Below are positions 8,220 to 14,693 of a stretch of DNA of 64,000 nt, in pieces. The stretch spans positions 558,001 to 622,000 of the forward strand of contig NZ_JADQTL010000009.1 in NCBI RefSeq assembly GCF_017168145.1, read 5' to 3'. Within the stretch, counting starts at the first letter, position 1. Each line of letters starts with the position of its first letter. The translations under genes and the position numbers were made by a program. This DNA is from Anaerovorax sp. IOR16. Its GTDB lineage: Bacteria > Bacillota > Clostridia > Peptostreptococcales > Anaerovoracaceae. The notes below the pieces were generated by a model. That model made no database searches. It was not told the DNA's origin and saw only the letters and a list, made by a program, of their open reading frames with translations.

Positions 8220-9260
8220 ATGAAAAATGGACTTAGAATCATAGCAAATTCTATTGAGGTAAAAGGTGTCCCAGAAACCATAAAGATTCTTCCTATGGGT
8301 CACGTTTCTTCACTAAAAGGCAACTTTGTTGTAGATGAAGAAAGCTTTAACCTCATGAAGAACACTTTCAAAAAGCGAGGTCTTGATATTGTAGTCGATT
8401 ATGAACATCAGACCTTAGAGAATGTTCAGGCTCCTGCTGGTGGATGGATAAAGGATATCCAGATGGAAGATGGAGCTGTTGTGGCAAAGGTGGAATGGAC
8501 ACCAAAGGCACAGGAATACTTGAAGAATAAAGAATACAAGTACCTCTCCCCTGTTGTTTTAACAAGGAAATCAGATTCAAGGGCTGTTGTGCTTCATTCG
8601 GTGGCTCTTACCAACACACCAGCCATTGACAATATGTACCCTATCGTCAATAAGGATGCTTCAGAAGAAGTAGACCTTAAAGAATATGAAATTGAAGGAG
8701 GAAATGAAATGGAACTACTTAAAAAATTGGCTGCTCTTTTAGGACTTTCAGAGGATGCCACAGAAGAGCAAATAATGCAGGCACTTAAGGAACTTATCAA
8801 TAAGAAGGATGAAAAGAAAGACGGTGAACCAAAGGAAGAGCTTGTGGCAAACAAGACCATCCTTGGACTTTTGGGACTTGATGAAAACTCAAAAACAGAG
8901 GATGTCACATCAACTATCATGGCTCTTAAGAATCCTACAGGCTTTGTTCCAGTAAGTGAATTCAACAAGCTTAAGGAAAGACTTGATAAGAAAGATGGTG
9001 ACGAACTGGTTCTAAGAGCTATGAAGGCTGGCAAAATTTCAGCAGCACAAAAGGAATGGGCACAGGAGTACGCTCTAAAAGACCCTACAGGCTTTGAGAA
9101 GTTCGTTGAAAAAGCTCCTCAAGTCGTTCCTATGGGTGAGCTTAACCTTGGGGATGACAAGAAAAAGTCTACTGAAAATAGCGAAACCACTATGAAGGTG
9201 TGCAAGATGCTTGGTGTAGACAGTGAAGACCTTGAGAAATACGGAAAGGAAGTGAAATAG
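8220..9260 (+). CDS. Head maturation protease with scaffold tail, Mu I (gp32)-like
   Basis: 346 aa. The N-terminal part (about 1-150) is the Mu I protease domain: LPMGHVSSLKGNFVVD, then VVDYEHQTLE (candidate catalytic His about 61) and YLSPVVLTRKSDSRAVVLHSVALTNTPAI (candidate Ser). The C-terminal part (about 164-346) is charged, helical and scaffold-like. Mu uses this arrangement: protease I processes the scaffold, and scaffold Z is the C-terminal part made from an internal start. The ribosome binding site GGGGTGG is rather far (about 13 bases) from ATG 8220, so the start is slightly uncertain. Confidence 0.86.
   Translation: MKNGLRIIANSIEVKGVPETIKILPMGHVSSLKGNFVVDEESFNLMKNTFKKRGLDIVVDYEHQTLENVQAPAGGWIKDIQMEDGAVVAKVEWTPKAQEYLKNKEYKYLSPVVLTRKSDSRAVVLHSVALTNTPAIDNMYPIVNKDASEEVDLKEYEIEGGNEMELLKKLAALLGLSEDATEEQIMQALKELINKKDEKKDGEPKEELVANKTILGLLGLDENSKTEDVTSTIMALKNPTGFVPVSEFNKLKERLDKKDGDELVLRAMKAGKISAAQKEWAQEYALKDPTGFEKFVEKAPQVVPMGELNLGDDKKKSTENSETTMKVCKMLGVDSEDLEKYGKEVK
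8709..9260 (+). CDS. Probable internally initiated scaffold protein, Mu Z-like (183 aa)
   Basis: Inside the protease frame, AAGGAGG (8695-8701) stands 7 bases upstream of an in-frame ATG at 8709 (Met164 of the long product). This is a better ribosome binding site than that of the full-length gene. The resulting 183-residue protein starts MELLKKLAALLGLSED and is acidic and helical, as expected of a capsid scaffold. Mu itself makes scaffold Z by in-frame internal initiation within gene I, so this is the direct counterpart. The separate product is predicted, not proven. Confidence 0.7.
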   Translation: MELLKKLAALLGLSEDATEEQIMQALKELINKKDEKKDGEPKEELVANKTILGLLGLDENSKTEDVTSTIMALKNPTGFVPVSEFNKLKERLDKKDGDELVLRAMKAGKISAAQKEWAQEYALKDPTGFEKFVEKAPQVVPMGELNLGDDKKKSTENSETTMKVCKMLGVDSEDLEKYGKEVK

Positions 9261-9665
9261 ATGGCTCTTACTTCAGGAAGAAACACAGTAGAGATATCAG
9301 ATGGCAAAACACTTATTCTGCCAGTAAAGGCAAATACCAAGATTTATGAAGGTGGAATCGTCATGATTGATGCTGGCTTTGCAGTTCAGGGAAAAACAGC
9401 AGCGGACTTGATAACAGCAGGAAGAGCTGAGGAGTTTGTTGACAATACTGGTGCTGGTGGTGTCAATGGTGCAAAGACTATCAAGATAAGACGTGGTGTC
9501 TTTAAGTACAACAACGATACTACAGACCCAGTGACAGAGGCTGACATCCTAAAAGAATGTTATGTACTGGATGACGAAACAGTGACTATGCTATCAACTG
9601 GAACATCAAAAGCAGGCAAAGTCCTTGGTTTAGATAATGACCAAGTGATTGTCGAGCTAATTTAA
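9261..9665 (+). CDS. Capsid-associated protein (decoration-like, Mu gp33 position)
   Basis: 134 aa, beta-rich, Gly/Ala/Thr-rich, with no membrane segment. It lies directly between the protease/scaffold and the major capsid gene, where Mu-like phages usually encode a small head-stabilising or decoration protein. The start directly follows the protease stop. I cannot assign it to a family with certainty; the KVLGLDNDQVIVEL ending is reminiscent of trimeric decoration proteins. Confidence 0.6.
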   Translation: MALTSGRNTVEISDGKTLILPVKANTKIYEGGIVMIDAGFAVQGKTAADLITAGRAEEFVDNTGAGGVNGAKTIKIRRGVFKYNNDTTDPVTEADILKECYVLDDETVTMLSTGTSKAGKVLGLDNDQVIVELI

Positions 9666-9681
9666 GAAGGGGGAATGTGAA

Positions 9682-10569
9682 ATGTTAGTAAATCAACAGG
9701 CAGTACAAGGAATCACAACAGGCTTTAAAACAATTTTCAATAAAGTGTTTACAGAGACACCTACTCTTTGGGATAAGGTAGCCACAAAGGTTCCATCAGA
9801 AACAGGCGAAGAGAATTACAAGTGGCTTGGTAAGCTCCCAAGAATGAGGGAATGGATTGGCGATAGAGAGATTCAGAACTTAGCAGCTTCTGACTACACT
9901 ATCAAAAATAAAGACTTTGAGCTTACTATTGGTGTTGATAGAAACGACATTGAGGATGATAAGCTTGGCATTTACAATCCTGTTATTCAGGATATTGCAC
10001 AAAGTACAAAGGCTTTTCCAGATACATTGGTTTTTAAGCTCCTTAAGGATGGATTCACTTTGACGTGCTATGACGGAAAGCCATTTTTCTCAGATGCTCA
10101 CAAGGTTGGTAAAAAGACTGTAAGCAACAAAGGAACAAAGAAACTGACTCATGAGAGCTATGGAGCTGCAAGAAGCTTCATGATGTCTCTTAAGGATGAA
10201 AATGGCGACAGCTTGAATATCATCCCTAATGTTTTGGCAGTTCCTCCAGCTCTTGAAACAAAAGCAAGAGAAATCCTTCTTGCTGACATGAAGGATGGCT
10301 CAACCAATATCTATAAAGGCACAGCAGAGCCTTTGGTTATCCCTGAGCTTGCTGGAGAAGATGAAGCATGGTACTTGCTTTGTACAGTAAAAGCCTTAAA
10401 GCCTATCATCTATCAAGAAAGAAAGAAGCCAAAGTTTGACTCGCTTACCAATGATAATAATGAAAATGTATTCATGAGAAAACAATTCCTTTATGGAGTA
10501 CATTCAAGAGCAAACGCTGGTTATGGATTCTGGCAGATGGCTTATGGCTCTACTGGCGAAGAAGTGTAG
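9682..10569 (+). CDS. Major capsid protein, Mu T (gp34) family
   Basis: 295 aa, the usual length of the Mu-like major head subunit. Typical features are the N-terminal VQGITTGFKTIFNKVF, WLGKLPRMREWIGDR (about 50-64), FELTIGVDRNDIEDDKLGIY, a DGKPFFSDAHKVG segment, and the C terminus YGVHSRANAGYGFWQMAYGS. Preceded by a GGGGGA site, consistent with high expression. It would assemble on the scaffold encoded in the adjacent protease gene. Confidence 0.92.
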   Translation: MLVNQQAVQGITTGFKTIFNKVFTETPTLWDKVATKVPSETGEENYKWLGKLPRMREWIGDREIQNLAASDYTIKNKDFELTIGVDRNDIEDDKLGIYNPVIQDIAQSTKAFPDTLVFKLLKDGFTLTCYDGKPFFSDAHKVGKKTVSNKGTKKLTHESYGAARSFMMSLKDENGDSLNIIPNVLAVPPALETKAREILLADMKDGSTNIYKGTAEPLVIPELAGEDEAWYLLCTVKALKPIIYQERKKPKFDSLTNDNNENVFMRKQFLYGVHSRANAGYGFWQMAYGSTGEEV

Positions 10570-10577
10570 GTGATTAG

Positions 10578-11024
10578 ATGTACTGTACGTCGCAGGAAGT
10601 TATGGAAATGATAAAGCCTGATGCTATGAGTGGATTGATTGATAATGAGTATATTGAAGATGAAAACGAAAGGGAAACAAAACTGTTACCGATTATCGAA
10701 GCAGCCATTGAGGATGCGGATGGAGAAATTGACGGATATCTTACCAAGAGGTATCCTGTCCCCCTCTCCTCTGTTCCTAAAGTTATCAATAAGTTTTCCA
10801 AGGATATAGCTCTTTACAATATCTTCACTAGAAATGGCATAGATACTGGGGAAAGGGAATCAATTTACCTAACAAGATACAAGGCAGCGGTCAGGTTCCT
10901 AGAAAATATCGCCAAGGGTGTTATTGATATTGGAGCTAAGAAAATTGAAGCAAGAGCAAATACAGGCTTTAACATGAATTCCAGCACTCGCTTGTTTAGC
11001 AGAAACTCCTTAAAAGGGATGTGA
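10578..11024 (+). CDS. Head-tail connector, DUF1320/Mu gp36 family
   Basis: 148 aa. Matches the DUF1320 family: N-terminal YCTSQEVMEMIKPD, central AIEDADGEIDGYLTKRYPVPLSSVPKVINKFSKDIALYNIF, then ERYKAA-like helix and a C-terminal FNMNSSTRLFSRNSLKGM. Proteins of this family sit between portal and tail and close the head. Eight bases after the capsid gene and four before the next gene. Confidence 0.85.
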   Translation: MYCTSQEVMEMIKPDAMSGLIDNEYIEDENERETKLLPIIEAAIEDADGEIDGYLTKRYPVPLSSVPKVINKFSKDIALYNIFTRNGIDTGERESIYLTRYKAAVRFLENIAKGVIDIGAKKIEARANTGFNMNSSTRLFSRNSLKGM

Positions 11025-11028
11025 TGAT

Positions 11029-11520
11029 ATGGCAGGCATAAGACTTGAAGGTGATGTAAGAGCCCTGATGAAAAGACTTGGAAAAATGAAAAATATAGAC
11101 CTTCGAGGGGCAAACCTCACTCTTGCTGAAACGCTCAGGACTTCAACTATACAGCGATTCAAAGATGAAGAAGACCCAGACGGAAAGCCTTGGGAACCTT
11201 CTTTAAGAGCTCAGGAAGAAAATGCAAAGACCTTGACAAATACCGCTCTTTTGAGAAGAAGTATAAAAGCATCTGCCAGCAGCAGTGGCTTTGCTGTAGG
11301 AACTAACAAGAAATATGCAGCCACTCACCAATTTGGAGACGAAGGCAGAACCATCAGGGCAAGAAATTCCAAGGGATTAAGATTCAGAGTGGGCGGTCGC
11401 TGGGTTACAAAGAAGAAAGTCGTTGTCAATATTCCAGCACGTCCCTTCCTTGGCATCAGCGAAGACGATATGGAAGAAATCAAAGAAACACTTCAAGAAC
11501 TTGTGGCAGGTGATGAATAA
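11029..11520 (+). CDS. Phage virion morphogenesis protein (Mu G-like)
   Basis: 163 aa. Family features: TSTIQRFKDEEDPDGKPWEPS (about 37-57), LLRRSIKASASSSGFAVGTNKKYAATHQFG (about 80-109) and the IPARPFLGISEDDMEEI ending. This family participates in head or tail completion. The ATG of the next gene overlaps this stop (TAATG-type coupling at 11518-11522). Confidence 0.87.
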   Translation: MAGIRLEGDVRALMKRLGKMKNIDLRGANLTLAETLRTSTIQRFKDEEDPDGKPWEPSLRAQEENAKTLTNTALLRRSIKASASSSGFAVGTNKKYAATHQFGDEGRTIRARNSKGLRFRVGGRWVTKKKVVVNIPARPFLGISEDDMEEIKETLQELVAGDE

Positions 11521-12011
11521 TGATAGGGCTTTGCATGGATTACTTAGAAGGAAAACTCAAAGAAACTGGTATAAAGGGAAAGGTTCGCACTACAGAAAAG
11601 GAGCTCAAGCTCTGCCAAGACAGTCACGTTGGAGCTGTCCTCTTTGAAAAGGAAAGCTTCACAAGAAGCGGCTCAAAGAAGGTCTATTCTGAGGGCGAAA
11701 GCAAGAAAAAACGAACAAAGATATTTAATAGGCAGTCATACTTCTCCGTCACGATCGGTGAATACTCTATCGGCAAATGTGAGGAAATCTTTCTTAAGTT
11801 TATGGAGTCTTTGGACAGAGGCATTCTGGATGAAAAGGGCAATTACATCTATCTTGAGATTGAAGGAGCTGAGTGGGTGGACGAAAAGGACAGTATTTTA
11901 AGGAGTAAAATGGCTGTTCAAATACTGATACGCTTTGATGGTGGAATCTACAAAGACAGTGTTTATGGCAACTTACAAGAAGCAACTATTGAAAATGTTG
12001 AGGAGGTATAA
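11520..12011 (+). CDS. Tail terminator/connector-like protein (Mu gp37 position)
   Basis: 163 aa, alpha/beta, no membrane segment. Located exactly where Mu-like phages encode gp37 (DUF1834), a tail-completion protein, between the virion morphogenesis protein and the sheath. The sequence itself has few diagnostic residues, so the assignment is chiefly by position and size. Start overlaps the preceding stop; stop is two bases before the next gene. Confidence 0.6.
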   Translation: MIGLCMDYLEGKLKETGIKGKVRTTEKELKLCQDSHVGAVLFEKESFTRSGSKKVYSEGESKKKRTKIFNRQSYFSVTIGEYSIGKCEEIFLKFMESLDRGILDEKGNYIYLEIEGAEWVDEKDSILRSKMAVQILIRFDGGIYKDSVYGNLQEATIENVEEV

Positions 12012-12013
12012 AA

Positions 12014-12211
12014 ATGGCAGCTAAAAAAGAAGCTGAGGAGCAATTTACAGTTGAAGCCTTGGCAGATGAAATGAAAATTGATACTGCCATCTTTGCTGGT
12101 GTCAAAGCTTTTATGGGCTGGGCAAGTGGCAGAATGGCAACAAAAAAAGAATTTGAAAGTGCTGTAAAGGACTTTCTTGGAGCTCCTCTTAGAGGAAAGG
12201 CGGTGAAATGA
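12014..12211 (+). CDS. Small phage protein before the sheath gene (65 aa)
   Basis: 65 aa, helical, with a Lys-rich start and a FTVEALADEMKIDTAIFAGVKAFMGWASG core. GAGGAGG-type site just upstream. The 4-base overlap with the sheath gene indicates coupling. Mu has a small gene (gp38) in the same place, but I see no clear family match. Function unknown. Confidence 0.6.
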   Translation: MAAKKEAEEQFTVEALADEMKIDTAIFAGVKAFMGWASGRMATKKEFESAVKDFLGAPLRGKAVK

Positions 12212-13620
12212 TGTTAAGAGACGTAAAGATAAATATAACGGATGGAGGTCTTGGAGCTTCCAGCGTTAAAGGTGAAGGAGCACATGTAAAGATTGGAGTA
12301 TCCCCTATTGTCTCAACTGCTCCAATTACCATCACTGGTGGTATGAATGTAAAAAAGATTAAAGAAAAGCTTGGAAACAGTCCCCTTGCAGACAGCTGCA
12401 TGGACAGTGTATCGGCTGGGTCAAATGTTATTTACTGTATACCAGTTCAAGCCTCTACAGATGGAACTGTTGGGGAAATCACCAAGACAGGGACTGGAAA
12501 AGGAACTTGCACAATTGAAGGCAAGCCTAACAATTCCTATGATGTAGAACTTAAATTCATTGAAAGTGGCGGATTTAACAAAGCGACCTTTAAGTATTCC
12601 ATAGATGGTGGTTACATCTTTTCGGATGAAACCACTCTTCCAGTGGGTGGCAGCTTTGAACTTCCTGAAACAGGACTGACTTTGAAATTTACAGAGGATA
12701 CAGATGTGGAGGACTCCTTCATGGCAGATGATGTGATTAAGTTCTCAACCATTGCACCACAGATGACCAATCAGGATGTTTTAAATGCCTTGGATAAGCT
12801 GAAGAACTCAAGCCTTAACTTTGAATACATCCATGTGGTTGGAGAATCCACGAAGGCTCTTTGGGCTGCTTTAGCGGTTGAAGCTGAAAAGTTCTTCAAT
12901 ACCTATTTTAAGCCTATATTCTTTGTTCTTGAGGCTAGAAACAAGAACGCTGATGAAACGGTGGACGAATACGCTCAGAGCCTTATCGCTGAAAGAAAAG
13001 GACTTGTATCCTACTTTATCCAAGTGGTTACTGCAAGAGCCTTATACACCAAAATGGATGGCTCTATAAGGGATGTGAACGGTGCTTCTATTGTATGCGG
13101 TCTATATTCAAGAGCCGATGTTCAGCAGTCTATCGGTGAAACAAGAACCTTCCCTATTTCAGGAATACTGAAGCTTTTACCTGAAGGTATCGAGGACAGT
13201 ATCGGTGCTTTGGATGAAGCAAAGTATCTCACATTCAGGGAGTATGTAGGACTTGAGGGTTTTTATGTAACCAATGCAAGAATGATGGCTCAAGATGGCT
13301 CAGACTATAAATATGCTGAGCGTGTGAGGGTTTCCAATAAGCTCGTAAGAGAAACAAGAAAAGAAGCTCTCCTTCAGATTCAATCTCAAGTAGATATGTC
13401 TGACCCAGAGGGCAGCCTTGAAGCAATCGCTAAATTTATTCAGATTCCTGGGGATACAATGGTAAGACAAAAGGAAATATCTTCAGTAAGAATCATCATC
13501 CCTGAAGGACAGGACATCCTTGGAACTGAAAAACTAGCTTTAAAAATCAGATATATCCCTATTGGATATATCAGAGAAATTGAAATCGACATGGGAATGG
13601 AAAACCCATTACTAAGTTAG
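12208..13620 (+). CDS. Contractile tail sheath protein (Mu L-like)
   Basis: 470 aa. Recognised as a sheath subunit by the middle part (AVEAEKFFNTYFKPIFFVLEARN, VDEYAQSLIAERKGLVSYFIQVV) and the C-terminal KLVRETRKEALLQIQSQVDMSDPEGSLEAIAKFIQIP region with the closing strand IPIGYIREIEIDMGMENPLL. An extra domain of about 110 residues (about 80-195, EITKTGTGKGTCTIEG onwards) is inserted after the N-terminal part. The presence of this gene means the phage has a contractile (myovirus) tail. Confidence 0.88.
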   Translation: MMLRDVKINITDGGLGASSVKGEGAHVKIGVSPIVSTAPITITGGMNVKKIKEKLGNSPLADSCMDSVSAGSNVIYCIPVQASTDGTVGEITKTGTGKGTCTIEGKPNNSYDVELKFIESGGFNKATFKYSIDGGYIFSDETTLPVGGSFELPETGLTLKFTEDTDVEDSFMADDVIKFSTIAPQMTNQDVLNALDKLKNSSLNFEYIHVVGESTKALWAALAVEAEKFFNTYFKPIFFVLEARNKNADETVDEYAQSLIAERKGLVSYFIQVVTARALYTKMDGSIRDVNGASIVCGLYSRADVQQSIGETRTFPISGILKLLPEGIEDSIGALDEAKYLTFREYVGLEGFYVTNARMMAQDGSDYKYAERVRVSNKLVRETRKEALLQIQSQVDMSDPEGSLEAIAKFIQIPGDTMVRQKEISSVRIIIPEGQDILGTEKLALKIRYIPIGYIREIEIDMGMENPLLS

Positions 13621-13631
13621 GAGGGAGTTAG

Positions 13632-14066
13632 ATGGCTGTAATAAACGGTAAAGCCTATGACTGGGGAGACATCACCATCAAGATACCAGGTCTTGAAATC
13701 GAAGCTCAAGAGATAAGTTATGATGATGAACTTGAAAAAGAGACAGTCTATGGCAAGGGTCAAAGAGCCAGAGGATATGGCGAAGGAAATTATAAGGCAT
13801 CCGCTAAAATGAGCCTGCTTCGTGATGACTTTGATGACTTGATAAAATACTGCAAACGTCAAAGTGTAGGGCTTTATAAGCTTGTGATTCCTAAAATCAC
13901 TGTGAGCTTTGCGAATCCTTACCAAAGAACCAAGACAGATGTTCTTAATCTGGTTACAATCACAAAGGTAAGTCATAAGAATGCACAGGGCGACAAGTCC
14001 TTAAAGATTGACCTAGACCTTTTGGTTGTAGGTGAAATTGAGAGAGACGGACTCAGTCCAATGTAA
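13632..14066 (+). CDS. Tail tube protein (Mu M-like)
   Basis: 144 aa, the typical size of contractile-tail tube subunits. N-terminal GKAYDWGDITIKIPGLEIEAQEISYDDELEKETVYGKGQRARGYGEGNYKASAKM and C-terminal DKSLKIDLDLLVVGEIERDG are characteristic. It follows the sheath by 11 bases with GGAGGG upstream and precedes the tail chaperones, the standard order. Confidence 0.88.
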   Translation: MAVINGKAYDWGDITIKIPGLEIEAQEISYDDELEKETVYGKGQRARGYGEGNYKASAKMSLLRDDFDDLIKYCKRQSVGLYKLVIPKITVSFANPYQRTKTDVLNLVTITKVSHKNAQGDKSLKIDLDLLVVGEIERDGLSPM

Positions 14067-14115
14067 AAAAATCGCAAAATAAATGACAAATATTAATCTT
14101 AGGAGGTCAATTGTA

Positions 14116-14475
14116 ATGGAAAACAAAGAAAAGGATTTATTAAAAAAGGACTTAAATGTTGAAGAGCTTAAGAAGAAATACGGAAAGGTTTATGAGGTTA
14201 AAGCAGAAATCGAGCCAGAGGGTGAATTTGAGACTGTGGAGCTGATTTATTACTTTGTAAAACCGAAAGCACCTTCTTTCAACAGATACATCAAGACTGT
14301 ATCTCAAAACAGCATGAAAGCAACCAAAACCTTTGTAATAGACAACATTGTTGAAGAGCAGCTTGCAGATATTGAGGATAAGTTTGAGAAGTACCCTGCT
14401 CTTTGCATAGGTATTGGAGAGAAACTTCTTAATATGTTAGGGCTACCTAAGTCAACAAATTTCAAGCTACTTTAG
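14116..14475 (+). CDS. Tail assembly chaperone, upstream frame (Mu gp41-like)
   Basis: 119 aa if started at ATG 14116, which has AGGAGGT (14101-14107) 8 bases upstream; a longer frame reaches back to ATG 14083 but lacks a site. The C-terminal LADIEDKFEKYPALCIGIGEKLLNMLGLP is typical of the E-type tail chaperone. The gene ends inside a -1 slippery sequence and is followed by an open -1 frame without a good start. The short form acts together with the frameshifted form to bind the tape measure during tail assembly. Confidence 0.85.
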   Translation: MENKEKDLLKKDLNVEELKKKYGKVYEVKAEIEPEGEFETVELIYYFVKPKAPSFNRYIKTVSQNSMKATKTFVIDNIVEEQLADIEDKFEKYPALCIGIGEKLLNMLGLPKSTNFKLL

Positions 14476-14690
14476 AGGAACATCTATGGAGTATTAAAAA
14501 GAACTTCATAGAAGCTGGAACAATTGAAATCATGAAATATGTTCCTCTAAAGCTGCTAAAAAAAGACTTGAACGATATGGATATAGACGAGTTTATGGAG
14601 GCTCTTGCTAAAGCTAGATACATTCAGGAAATAGAAGAAAACATAATGGCAAGAGCTATATCCAAGGTTTTTGCTGAAAGGGGGGATTAG
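14116..14690 (+). CDS. Frameshift product of the tail assembly chaperone (G-GT/Mu gp41-type, about 191 aa)
   Basis: The zero frame runs to TTC 14461-14463, then a -1 shift gives a 75-residue extension (14463-14687) rich in charge and helix: EEHLWSIKKNFIEAGTIEI, LLKKDLNDMDIDEFMEALAKA, ending FAERGD. The extension has no plausible independent start except an ATG at 14532 without a strong site. A frameshifted chaperone fusion immediately before the tape measure gene is conserved across long-tailed phages, and Mu has one at the same place. Ratio and efficiency are unknown. Confidence 0.75.
14457..14463 (+). promoter_or_regulatory. -1 programmed frameshift slippery heptamer AAATTTC
   Basis: A AAT TTC in the zero frame fits the X XXY YYZ rule for tandem -1 slippage and lies 9 bases before the zero-frame stop (TAG 14473-14475). 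After slipping, translation continues in the open -1 frame with CAA GCT ACT TTA to a TAG at 14688-14690. No stimulatory structure was verified. Confidence 0.8.
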
Positions 14691-14693
14691 AGT

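Noticed and set aside
8594-9034. 146-codon open frame on - inside the protease gene
   Set aside because: Serine-rich low-complexity antisense shadow without a start signal.
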